Below, piece by piece: positions 23,978-34,370 of a stretch of 64,000 nucleotides of DNA. The first letter of the stretch is position 1; the number at the start of each line of letters is the position of its first letter. A program made the position numbers and the translations under genes. Source of the DNA: Diogma glabrata (Eukaryota; Arthropoda; Insecta; Diptera; Cylindrotomidae); the NCBI GenBank assembly GCA_963693315.1, contig OY856186.1:372708850-372772849 (forward strand), written 5' to 3'. The notes beneath the pieces were generated by a model, which made no database searches, was not told the DNA's origin, and saw nothing but the letters and a program-made list of their open reading frames with translations.

Positions 23978-24735
23978 TCCGATCACAAGTTTTTTAAGTA
24001 AAAAGAAAACGAAAAATTTTAATAATTTAAATTAATTGATTCACCAAGGTGTGAAGGAATTTTATTCTTGTGACAAAATTGTTAAGTTAAAATTATTCTT
24101 GTGACAAAGTTATTAATACAAATAAGAAAAAGATAGAAATTAAAGTGTGTCCGATCACAAGTTTTTTTAAAGCAAAAAGAAAACGAAAAATTTTAATAAT
24201 TTAAATTAATTGACTCACCAAGGTGTGAAGAAATTTTTCTTCTTGTGACAAAATTGTTAAGTTAAAATTATTCTTGTGACAAAGTTATTAATACAAATAA
24301 GAAAAAGATAGAAATTAAAGTGTGTCCGATCACAAGTTTTTTTTGAAATAAAAAGAAAACGAAAAATTTTAATAATTTAAATTAATTGATTCACCAAGGT
24401 GTGAAGGAATTTTATTCTTGTGACAAGATTGTTAAGTTAAAATTATTCTTGTGACAAAGTTATTAATACAAATAAGAAAAAGATAGAAATTAAAGTGTGT
24501 ACGATCACAAGTGTTTTTAAAGTAAAAAGAAAACGAAAAATTTTAATAATTTAAATTAATTGATTTACCAAGGTGTGAAGAAATTTTTCTTGAGACAAAA
24601 TTGTCAAGTAAAAATTTTTCTTGTGATAAAATTGTTAAGCAAAAATTTTTCTTGTGACAAAGTTATTGATAAATATAAAAATAAAAACAAAAGATAAAAA
24701 TAAAAGTGTGTACGATCAAAAGTTTTTTGAGTAAA
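23978..24735. repeat. 175-bp tandem repeat, four copies
   Basis: GATCACAAGT or its variant occurs at 23,981, 24,153, 24,328, 24,503 and, diverged, about 24,714. Units share TTCACCAAGGTGTGAAG and CTTGTGACAAAGTTATTA and differ by few bases, so the array is recent compared with the others in the window. Confidence 0.93.
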
Positions 24736-26389
24736 AATATTCATTTGTTTTAATCTGGAACGAGGAATGGACATGCCAGCCACACTAGTGGACTGAAGGA
24801 AAATTAGGTGATCCCTTACCTGGATTGTTTAAGATTTTTGTTGCGTTATTAGTTTGTTTTTGTGTGTTGTTTTGTATTATGGTATAATCGAGGTAGTAAT
24901 GTTAACGTCACGAGTTACTGGGTTGTGGGGTATTGATTCTATAATCAATATAGAATTTGGTCCCCCCCCGTCAACCTAATGTAGTGTAAACGTTTTTATT
25001 TGTGTGAAAGAGAATATGGTTCAACGGAAATGATGGTAAGTAGGAATATGGTAAGTAGGAATTGCCGTCTTAGTGTTTTTTTCTTAATTTTTGTTTATCT
25101 TACTGAACCGCTCATTACTAGGACTACCTGGCTGCCGGATAAAATCCATGACCCCAAACGACTGAGCGAAGTCCAGAGCGGTATCCGGATCCACAGCCAG
25201 GTGGACAAATCTATAGCCTTAGCATGTGCAACCTCTGCTTCCATCTGGAGGTCATAGCTTGCACTGCTAATCGTTACAATAGCTTCGCTCTTAGATATCT
25301 TGTAAATTTGATCCGTAAAGATCAGCCTTTACGGCGTCGATTGCTGATCTCAACACGAGTCGTGATTGTAAGAAAAAGTGTATAAGTTTTATGTAAATTA
25401 AAAGAAATAAGAAAACCAAAAAAATTTTTATATATGTTAGTGCCGTGATGATTAACAACCAAACAAAAAAATTTGATACGCATGTAAACTCTATTATAAT
25501 TTGTTATTTTTCTATTGTGACTTTGAGTCTTGATTAACATTGATGATTTCAAATTGGAATTTTGTGACATTTGGTTTTGTTAAAATGTCAGGATTGTGAT
25601 TATAATTTGAATGAGTTGGCATAAAAAAAATATTAAAAAAAGTTCATCTTAAATCAGGCCAAGGTTAGAAAAATTGTTTCTTTTGTTTTGTTGTGTGTTA
25701 TTGCCAGTTGAAACTAATTTATAATTAATGTGTAGAAAATTATATATAGTTAAATTCTAAATCAAAGATAGCTATAAAGAAAATAAAAAGAAAATTATAT
25801 GTTTGTGGTTGTTGTAAAATTAACAGAATTAAGGTTATCGTTAGTGACCTATACTACGGGATCATTATCAGAACATTATCTAGAAAACCGTAGATAGCGT
25901 AGGATTATTAGCATATATAATTAATGTTACTTATGAATTCTGTTGAATGCAGAAAGTGCTGTTAATAAAATTAAGTTTTTTTTGATGAACAAACAAAACG
26001 CATAATAAATAAAAATATCAAATTGAACAAAATTAACCAGTTTTCTGTGACTGTTGTATCATACAGTTTAGTTTTTTTGTTGTGAAAGAAAATTGAATAT
26101 TACAGAAGTAAAATATTGGTCGATATCGTACGAAGCCTAATATTTGAAGGTTACCAATCTAACCGTAAAACCTACTGCCACTTTCTCATCGATAATTTGT
26201 ATCGACTACTATTGGACCGGTTCATCTTTTAATACTGGATGTTTACGTGAATAAATTGATGTCAGTAATCTACTAACTTAACCAAAACAAAACTACGAGC
26301 GCAGTATTATTAATCAAGTGTTGGGGCAAACTAAGTGTTATTGATTTTGGTGTTATTCCCCAATCACAAGGGTTCGGTGGTACGCCATA
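24736..26389. other. Leader-like DNA without genes
   Basis: The stretch holds a less AT-rich patch at 25,120-25,330 (CCGGATAAAATCCATGACCC, CCAGAGCGGTATCCGGATCC) and otherwise AT-rich DNA. An 85-codon frame at 25,000-25,257 has no recognisable domain. The context (tandem array before, LTR-A after) suggests retroelement leader or LTR sequence. Confidence 0.4.
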
Positions 26390-26620
26390 GTGAGCATACT
26401 GAACGGTATTGTCACCAAGAAATCTAACCGATGGTACCAAGTCTGACGATGAATAGCTGAGGCAGTACGAAAGGGACGACGGAGATGGATTTAGGATAAA
26501 CCACAAGGTGAGTTTCATTTTCTTTTTTTTAAATTAGAGGTATGAATATAGGTGTATGTGTGTATGTATATATGCGTGTGAGATGTGTGATGGGTCATGT
26601 GAAACAGGTTTGTGAGTCAG
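26390..26620 (+). repeat. LTR-A copy 2, left part
   Basis: GATGGATTTAGGATAAACC followed by CAAGGTGAGT (GTGAGT at 26,508-26,513) and the GT-rich stretch match copy 1 at 5,860-5,960 and copy 3 at 38,500-38,640. Similarity then stops, to resume at about 27,840. Confidence 0.55.
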
Positions 26621-27839
26621 TATTAATATTATATTTCAGTTATATTACATGGTAGGCGAAGGTCAAAGTGGTATTGAAAGAAAGAAATTTGAATAAAACG
26701 GAACCTTCATCCTCATCTTCTACCACTATTAATACAATAGCAAATACTGGTAGCGTTATTATTGGTGGTAGTGATTGTAATAATGCAAATAAGTTGAATC
26801 ATTTTCGTAAAATAAACCGTCAATCATTCTCATATAGAAGCTATGCAATTTTCAAATTTATTTTCTTATAATGACACCCTTTTTCTAGCTTTCCCCGATT
26901 TTTTTTTGGTCATACTAGCTTTCAATTCAGCCACCGCATTGATGGGTTTACGAAGTGAACAATTTTCAGGTATTCAAATTATATTTATGGTGGATATCAA
27001 CCTATTAATTATACCAACCAAAAGAAAGTTATGAAGTCTGTTCCATGATACAGATTCAGTTGCATGAATTATATTTTTGTTATTATTCTATTTGTGGCGT
27101 TGATAGTTATATTGAATCAAATAGTTCAGTAAAAGCAAATTATGTAGTATATATTTTTTTTTCCAAGTGCAAACCTATAACAAGGTGGACGAAGGTCGAG
27201 GCGGTCGTATGACAGTAGATATTCAAGTACAAATGGCGTCAGTTATAAAAATAATATCATTATATTTATTTAACCACAAAATAAAAAAAAATATATCCAA
27301 TATCAATCGAGTAGATTTGTTTTGACACGTGTTCTAAGAATGTGTTGGTTTATGTGAAGTAATGGACCAATATATATTAATTTCGCATGTTTGAAATGAG
27401 CCATAGCCTCAATTGAATTAAATATTAATTTTTTTTTTTTTGAAATATTAATTTTTATCAAATTTCCGTATATAATGGTATGATGTGGGTATGATTCGTA
27501 GGTTGTTCTCAACTATTAGAGTTTGTTGGACAATTATAAAGAATTCAATCTAAAAACCGAAGAACGTTGCCTTAACTGAAATGAAATTAATTGCGACTGT
27601 GATTCATTTTCCAGATATAATGATGTGGCAAAATTATTACATGAATATTTGTGTTATTAAATACCGCGGCGAAAATTCCAACCACATGAATAACATTTAT
27701 TTTCAGATTTTTTTTTTTTAAGCTTAATTATGCTAAGCGTATGACACCATTGCATGTACTCTATAGTTTACGTCTTAAAATGGATTTTACCTCATGTTCA
27801 TTTTACAAAACCTATGAACGAATGATATTGGATTGTTGC
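26621..27839. other. DNA interrupting LTR-A copy 2
   Basis: About 1.2 kb lies between the two halves of LTR-A copy 2 and is probably an insertion. A serine/threonine-rich frame (26,668-26,871) and another frame (26,843-27,034) have no recognisable domain. A motif of the form GGTGGACGAAGGTCGAGG at about 27,184 resembles GGTAGGCGAAGGTCAAAG at about 26,651, one near each end of the first half of the insert. Confidence 0.4.
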
Positions 27840-28175
27840 ACGTGTGTCTGAATGCGGGGATGAATGTAGGTGTATGTGTGAGCGAGTGAAGTGCGAGAGC
27901 GTGTGAATCGTGGAGTGAATGTGGGGTTGGACGTAGGGATCGCGGTTCTTTCGCATATGGGGGTTGCCAGAGTCTCAATTTTTTCCACCTTTTTTTTCCA
28001 TTTCCGTATATATCATGTATTTCGCGTACATTATGGTATTTGTGCTGGAGTAGCAGGATTTTTTACTCGATCCACAATGATTAAAGCTAGTCTACAGGGG
28101 CTATAAAACCTCGCTTGGTATGCGACCTGCTATGCCGCTTCATTGGTTCGCTAATGAATCAGCGCTTCATTACAT
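27840..28175 (+). repeat. LTR-A copy 2, right part
   Basis: TGAATGCGGGGATGAATGTAG, GTGCGAGAGCGTGTGAAT, GGGGGTTGCCAGAGTC, TATTTGTGCTGGAGTAGCAG and CCTCGCTTGGTATGCGACC match copy 1 (5,955-6,240) block by block. It ends in CATTACA-type sequence, as copies 1 and 3 do. Confidence 0.75.
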
Positions 28176-28558
28176 TACATACATGTGTAATTGTTTCGTA
28201 TCAGAAGGTACTACATAAAATTCTTATTGATGAAACTAGAGAAAATAACAATAAATGTTTCGTTATTTTTGTACAGTTAAACAGCCGTTTACACATCAAA
28301 CACGAAATGCTAATTGTGCTTTCTAAGAAAACGTATGTGTTTTTTGTATTTGAAATATTTTTTAGGTATATGTACTTGAATTCAATTTGATTGAAAATGC
28401 CTATTTCATAGCGTAATATTAAATCCATATTTTATTCGTATTTCGCCATTAGCGTTTGGTGTGAATTATGCCTTACTTAAAGTTACTTAACCTTAAAGAG
28501 AAGGAGTAGATCAATGTTTAAATGCAATCATAATTAAATTACGCTTTATTATTTTCTA
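28176..28558. other. AT-rich DNA preceding the SAMD3-like fragment
   Basis: A 91-codon plus frame at 28,115-28,390 has no domain. TTATTATTTTCTAG at 28,545-28,558 is a good splice acceptor for the exon that follows. Confidence 0.35.
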
Positions 28559-30310
28559 GCTGGAAATCAATATAATATATCAGCTTGTTATATACAGAGT
28601 ATTTCTGACTCGCGTGGTACAGAGATACCACTAGAAATTTTAATTCCAGTTTTCCGCCAAAACTTTAACCATCCCGATTTTATACTAACGTTTACAACTA
28701 AAACCGACAGCTCCTCGGATGATCAGACAAAATTAATTCGGCAAAATTGCAGAATGGGTTATGAAATGTATTTCTCGTCGGAGGTAATTATAAGTTATAA
28801 AATTAAGATTTTTTGTATAAATTTGGGAATAACACCAAATTGGGTATGTTTTGGTATAGGAACTGGAAAATTTTATCATAGCATCAACAAATTCCTACGT
28901 GCTACTAAAAAATATAGCCTTGAGAATATATGCCCTCATTATCTGATGTAGAAAGGCGAGCAGTTATAAGGGAGGCAGTAAACTTATTAACAAAAACCTA
29001 TGATTATCACCCACGCCATGAGCATAAACTTGCCATAGCGCTTGAGGTTATAATGCTTTTTCCACAATTAAAGACAGAAGATTCAAATAACGAGGGAGTG
29101 GTAAATTAACCTGTTTTTTGATTTACAGTATTTAAATTAGATAACACATAAAGGGTGCGTTTTTTTACGTATTTGCTTGTTTTATACAATTTGTGATTTG
29201 TCTTATGGTTAGTTTGTCTATCAACATTTGTTGTATGATCGAGAAAATAATCGGGGTTACTTAATAAATAGGCTCAATTATGTTCGCAATAAACTTTTCA
29301 AAATTGAAACGAACTCATTAGAAATAGACTCAAATACTAAAACATCAAAAAAACGATTAAGCCAGTCTGAAAAGGAAAAACATTCCAAAAAACAAAATAT
29401 CGAAGAGCCATACCCTGCAAATATTGAAGAAAAAATGCTAATACTCCAACATCTGAACATTAACACATAAAAAGATAAAATAAAAGAAAAACTGAAATCC
29501 ACTCTAATATACAAAAGAAATGCTTTACAAAATACAACTTTGTTGAAGATTTCGCAGGCATTTCCTTTTCTTTTGCAAGCCCGGAACTAGTAGTTTTGAT
29601 TTATTATATCGATAATTGTAATCTTAGCTTATTTAATCTATTTCAGATACTATACGATTTTGAACTATAATTTCCGGGGAAATCGTCGAACTTTATTAAC
29701 AAACGGCCAACAGTGACCAATAAAATAGAAGTTGTGTGGAAAACTTTAAGAGGGTCATCTAGCTCAGATATCCCCAAAATTGAGGGTAAAATAGATTTGA
29801 ATTGTTTATAATTCATATCAGTATGAAAATTTTTAGGGAGTTGTCTTTCTTTTAAGGTTATTTTTTTAAATTGACTCACTTCTTTCAAACATTTTTGCAT
29901 ATTGTTAAAACTTTTGCCAGCGGGCTTGTTAGGGAGATCATCGGCAAAAACAAAAAGGTTGCCTGTTGCAGAAACACTAAATAATAACAATAATTTTCAA
30001 ACAGGTAAAGGATAATAAAACTAAGTAATTTGTTTATGAAATGACTTTTATTACTTATTCTTACAGCTAAACTTAACAAATAAGGAGTACACACAAGAAA
30101 AAGTTACATCGCCGTACTTAGTAGCTTGTGGTGAGAATAAAAAGGCTATAAGCCACTACCTATTGTGTGTGGAGAGTGAACTAATTTTATTACCAACAAA
30201 TTTTGGATTAATCGAGTCACTTGATATACTTTTTAAGGCACATTACGTATTTAACCAGAAATACAGTGAAAGTCTCAGAAATATGTGGACTTTTGTGTCC
30301 ATTTTTTTTT
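28559..30310 (+). pseudogene. SAMD3-like multi-exon gene, broken
   Basis: The family (sterile-alpha-motif-domain-containing-protein-3-like, multicopy in animals, function unknown) is recognised from several exon-like blocks in order. Block 1 (28,560-28,782) reads through IPLEILIPVFRQNFNHPDF and ends in a GAG|GTAATT donor. Block 2 (about 28,928-29,100) reads LSDVERRAVIREAVNLLTK and LAIALEVIMLFPQLK, ending near a GTAAAT donor. Block 3 (about 29,215-29,640) holds NNRGYLINRLNYVRNKL, a Lys/Ser-rich stretch, YPANIEEKM and ISQAFPFLFASPELV. A last block (about 30,095-30,300) holds SPYLVACGENKKAISHYLL and ALHYVFN-type sequence (FKAHYVFNQKYS), typical of the C-terminus. The stretch between blocks 3 and 4 has stops on this strand and an open frame on the other. 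Family identity is by memory of its conserved pattern and needs a profile search. Confidence 0.6.
29643..29990 (-). CDS. Unrecognised 115-codon ORF antisense to the SAMD3-like fragment
   Basis: An open minus frame with protein-like composition (NNMQKCLKEVSQFKKITLK, FKSILPSILGISELDDPLK) starts after a good acceptor (TTTCTGCAACAG near 29,960) and ends at a stop at 29,643. It occupies exactly the part of the plus-strand gene where the plus frame is closed. It may be an inverted internal exon of the same gene, or an unrelated insertion. I do not recognise a family. Confidence 0.35.
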   Translation of the reverse strand: MLLFSVSATGNLFVFADDLPNKPAGKSFNNMQKCLKEVSQFKKITLKERQLPKNFHTDMNYKQFKSILPSILGISELDDPLKVFHTTSILLVTVGRLLIKFDDFPGNYSSKSYSI

Positions 30311-31482
30311 TCTTAATTCCTGGAAAATCATTACCGTAAAAAACAAGAAACGTTATTAACAAACTTAACTTTGAAATATCAAAAGAGTCATCCAACCTGA
30401 TTTCTACATAAAAACAGTGGAGTTTTGGTTGGAAGATGGGTCAGGTTTTTTTGTGATTTTTAGATATGGAGTTGGACAGTGGATTAGAGTGAAAACTAAG
30501 TGTTTATCATGAGGGCCAAATTAGTTTTGAAAATAAAAAAAATACTAAAGGAAATAAATAAATTTATGTGATAATTAAAATAGAGTTTCTTAAATTAAAA
30601 CTAAGGAGGAATTAACTTTTAAGAATATCAGGTACTGATGTCGTGATGATATAATCGTGTAATTAATTAACGTTAAACCATTATAATTGAATTAGAATAT
30701 AATTTCTAAAATTGAAACTAAAGTGGAATTATTCTTTTTATGATTATCAAGTACTTTTTAATAGTGTGTCGAAGATAAAAGAAATAATCATTGAATAAAA
30801 TGTTATTCACCCTGGTTGATGGTGTTGTCTGGATATCGAATTGTTAAGATATTTATTTATTTAGAAGCCCGAAGCGGATTATATTAGTGAGTGATCTGCA
30901 CTTGCTTGCTTTACTCTCAACTAGGGGTATAAAACCACCTTATAAACCTCATATCTGATCGATCATTGGCCTTTGTGTATATGCCAACCACTACAACTGT
31001 ATTCGATTATTTACGTTTGGATGATATTTATCGGCAACACCTTTGATTAAGGGATCACCATTTTCTTAATGGATTGTCAACAGACGCATTGCTGGCTTGT
31101 TTATGTACACTATGGTTTCGTGTCAAGCATCCTATAGCTGATCGATCATTTGATTGCGTGGTAATTACTGTCAACGATTACATAGCTCTATCAACAACAG
31201 CAGTTTAAGGTTCAAATATTTAGTCAGCTATCAGCATATGTGTTAGAAGGGTTGCTTGCTTACCTATTATGGTCAACACCGGCATTGTGGTTTTGTTTAT
31301 TTTTTTTATCAAGACGTTATTGATTAACTAATTTATTGGCGACAACTGCAGTCGTTTTGTTTTGTTGGGAAGCAACTAATGAAATCATCAACCACATTTT
31401 TGTTCTATCACATTGGATTCATCGCCTGATACCGTCCTACAAATTGTATGCGGATACTCTAATAATGATGGAATAGGCTGAC
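30311..31482. other. AT-rich DNA passing into the 5' part of LTR-A copy 3
   Basis: 30,311-30,870 shows nothing recognisable. From about 30,880 the sequence becomes less AT-rich, with loosely repeated words such as CTGATCGATCATT (30,956 and 31,138). It ends at the target site of the gypsy element. Since the right flank (38,496 on) is LTR-A, this is probably the upstream half of the same LTR. Confidence 0.4.
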
Positions 31483-31486
31483 ATAG

Positions 31487-32119
31487 TGTAACATATGTAT
31501 GACTAATCCAATTGACATACATTACATATGTTATTCTCCCAACCAAACTATTCTAAACAATTAAATAAGTCATCAACAACTTAAAAGCCTAGATCTAATT
31601 TCTATAAATTCCCACGATATACATGTTATAAGGAAACCCAATTAACTTAAAATAATATTAAAGTTGATGACATCACAAAAATAAACTTGAATAAAATTTA
31701 AATAAAATTTGTTGAAATTACTGCTGAACGAGGCAATTATATTTATTTAATATAATATTGACCGATATTAACTTCACATAATAAATCGATTGATAATTGG
31801 TTAATCGATTTAATTATAAAAATAAATGTAAATAAATGTAATCTTAAGAGGGGATTATAGCGGGGAAACCCTCTATCAATTCCACTATAAATTAAATGAA
31901 AATTGTAACGAAGGAGCAATCAATAAACTTATCCGAAAGTTTAAAGTTAAAGTGTTAGTTTTAATTTAAAACCTCTAACGGAAGAAAGTCTGCCCAATAG
32001 GCCTCAGTCTACGGGTTTAACATGGTTTATCCAGTTGTAAAGACTTTCTTCCCATCATAAATATCGAGACGAATAAGTGGACGCCGTAGTATAGCAGCTC
32101 AACAGATAAGTCCACCATA
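31487..32119 (+). repeat. 5' LTR of the gypsy element
   Basis: It begins TGTAACATATGTATG and ends CCACCATA just before the primer-binding site. The first 45 bases can fold, since TAACATATGTATG is followed by its near complement. A TATA-like CACTATAAATT lies at about 31,882-31,892. By eye it differs from the 3' LTR at one base (A at about 31,819 against G at about 38,195). Confidence 0.97.
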
Positions 32120-32137
32120 TGGCGACCTACCATCAAC
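32120..32137 (+). promoter_or_regulatory. Primer-binding site of the gypsy element
   Basis: TGGCGACCTACCATCAAC follows the 5' LTR directly. TGG pairs with the CCA end of a tRNA, and TGGCGACC is shared by several gypsy-group elements reported to use tRNA-Arg; the downstream half does not let me name the tRNA with certainty. Confidence 0.75.
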
Positions 32138-32246
32138 GAATCTGAAAGGCCACACATCATAGAAAATTCAAAGAAAGATCAGCAGTTGGATCTACAGCGA
32201 AATTCAAAACAAAAAGAAAAGCAGTAAATAAGAATACATACAAGGT

Positions 32247-32567
32247 ATGGAAAAACAAACACTACAGGAACTACTGAAGGACCCGAGAGCAGGACCACGC
32301 CCTATAACCATAGAGCAATACAAGAAACGCAACTGCATGCAGATTAAAAGAAAAACAACAAAGACTCAAGAAACCAAAATAAACGTAAGAAGGGGAAAAG
32401 AGGCAGAGCTCCGACGAAACATTGCAGAATGCTACCGCATGATAAGCATCACGAAGGGTGAAGAAAGGGCAAAGCACCACCGTAAAGCTCAACAATTAAA
32501 ACAAGAAAAGAAAGAGCTGCTCAAACTGAAGAAATCCAATAAGAAGAACGCTGCAATTCCAAAATAA
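32247..32567 (+). CDS. Small basic ORF between primer-binding site and gag
   Basis: 106 codons, intact, rich in Lys, Arg and Glu. It includes PRPITIEQYKKRN near residue 18-30, a run of basic residues (KRKTTKTQETK) and a predicted coiled-coil-like C-terminal half (RKAQQLKQEKKELLKLKK). It is not gag. Short ORFs with a (K/R)P(I/V)T(I/V)E(E/Q)Y(K/R) motif occur ahead of gag in some insect gypsy elements as far as I recall; function unknown. It keeps its frame while gag and pol in the same element are broken. A nucleic-acid-binding accessory role is possible from its charge alone. Confidence 0.6.
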   Translation: MEKQTLQELLKDPRAGPRPITIEQYKKRNCMQIKRKTTKTQETKINVRRGKEAELRRNIAECYRMISITKGEERAKHHRKAQQLKQEKKELLKLKKSNKKNAAIPK

Positions 32568-33148
32568 AAACAATCAAGAAATCTTCATAAAAACAAATAT
32601 TATGTAATTTCCGTATTCATATAATCAAAAAAAATAATAATAAATGTATTTTTTCCCATAAATATAAGTTTACACAAAATTGTTAGTGTAATTAATATTA
32701 AAATAAGTATGTACAAAAAATAAAAATAACAATTCCATAAATATGAGTATAAGCAAAATTGTTAGTATATAGATAAATAAACAAAAATTTTCAATAAATA
32801 ACATTTACGCCTAATAAATAGAAACTACCGTATGTATATAACTTAAAATTGAATGTTTACGCCTAAATGTATGGTTATTAAGTAATTAAAATAACAAGAA
32901 TTGTGAAAATTATATAATATGAAAGTACGAATATGATATTTCAATATCATTTTAGGTTGAAAATAAAAATTTATGTCAATATAAACAAAAATTTTTTCTA
33001 GGGTAAATAACTTAATGACAATAAGTAGGTTAAAAACTAAATATTATGTAAATGAATAAAAATTTTTTTTTTGCTAAATCCAAATTTTTCTTAAGAAATA
33101 AAATTAATAGAACACAAAAGATGATGATCTTAAATTTTTCTGACCGAA
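32568..33148. other. Untranslated leader of the gypsy element before gag
   Basis: AT-rich, with related blocks such as CATAAATATAAGTTTACACAAAATTG and its variants around 32,657 and 32,735. No ORF of note. Confidence 0.6.
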
Positions 33149-34320
33149 ATGGATTCACTGACGAAAGCTGAAAACCTGATTAGACAGACGCGTAAAATAG
33201 AAGAGTTACTAAACGAATCTAACTCTAAAACGTATGAGCATACATTGAATCTCTCAACTAAGCTCGAAGAGATCCGAAAGAAATTCAAGACTCTAGCAGT
33301 CACACTAGCACTCGAACTCAATAGCCAAGAATTTGAGAAAGTGAAGAAAAATTTCAAAACTCAGTATACAACAGTCAAAGAACTGATTGATGAACAGTCG
33401 CATCAACTGATAGAGAAAACTGAAATAGAGAAAAACTCAACTATGGCATCGTTTGATATCAACTCCACCTATAAACTCGTTCCAGAATTCAAGGGTAAAT
33501 ACGAGGAATTGGAAATTTTTTTAAATTTAATTGGTTTCATCCATGACACGATGATAACGAAAAATCCAAATTAATCAATTTCATATTGCAAACTAAATTA
33601 GCCGAAAGAGCAAAGATTAGTCTAGGTTCTAGAAGGAGACCAACTAACCTAATAGAATTTAGAAATGTTTTTCGCGAAACATTTAAAACTAATTTAACTC
33701 CATCCAAAATACATGCTGATTTAGCGAGAGCCAGACAAGCGAACTTGTCAGCCGATCAATTTGGACAAAAAATTGAAACTCTAATCGCAAAACTAAACAC
33801 GATTCAAATAGCGGAGAAAGGTGAAGATAAAAGAGAGTTGATTTCGGAATTAAACGATCAGATCGGATTGAATACATTCAAATCGGGACTAAATGAACCG
33901 ATTAAGACAACAATATCCGCATCGCGACCGAAAGACTTGAAGGACGCAATAGATCTTGCTCGTGAGATTGACACGCAAGATAGAGCACAGGTATTAAGCT
34001 ACGGTTTTCGTAAAAAGAATTTTAAGACTAGCGGAATGTCTTACTCAAATAATGTTCAGAAAAATAATTTTAAAAAATATAGATATAATAATAATGGTCA
34101 TACAAGTAGTACGAATAATAGAGATTATAATAATAATGGTAATAAAGGATTTAGCAATAATAGAAATAATTACCAAAATAGCAATGGCTATAACAAGAAT
34201 TTTAAAAATATTCCAAATTATGGAAACAATAGATTTAATAAAGTAAATATGATTAGCTCGGGAAACGACGAGCTAGTCCCCGAAGACGTAGATTCGAGGG
34301 ACTTAGGGAATCAGAAATAG
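33149..34320 (+). CDS. gag of the gypsy element, one frameshift
   Basis: Gag forms the virus-like particle. The first part (33,149-33,574, 141 codons) is helical and charged; the second (from about 33,560, listed start 33,586) carries the capsid-like region with SLGSRRRPTNLIEFRNVFR, FGQKIETLIAKLN and DAIDLAREIDTQDRAQVL. The two parts are in different frames and the switch lies in an A-rich run near 33,559, so this copy is broken there. The C-terminus (about 34,020-34,250) is rich in Asn, Lys, Tyr and Gly and has no CCHC zinc knuckle, so RNA binding would rest on basic residues. The stop at 34,318-34,320 lies beyond the -1 frameshift signal into pol. The first ATG was chosen because it begins a frame clear of stops. 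Confidence 0.85.
34260..34303 (+). promoter_or_regulatory. -1 programmed ribosomal frameshift signal (gag-pol)
   Basis: GGGAAAC at 34,260-34,266 is a canonical slippery heptamer and lies in the required phase (G GGA AAC) of the gag frame. After an 8-base spacer a stem forms between AGTCCCCGAA (34,275-34,284) and TTCG plus GGGACT (34,293-34,296 and 34,298-34,303), with one bulged A and the loop GACGTAGA. From the heptamer the -1 frame is open without interruption to the protease and reverse transcriptase. Heptamer, spacer, stem and frame all agree, so this is most likely how pol is made. Confidence 0.85.
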
Positions 34321-34370
34321 ATAACCCAATAAGAATACGTAATATAAATAATAGCACTTCAAATTTCATA

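Noticed and set aside
28115..28390. 91-codon plus ORF as a gene
   Set aside because: No domain, its start lies in LTR-A DNA, and an equally long antisense frame overlaps it.
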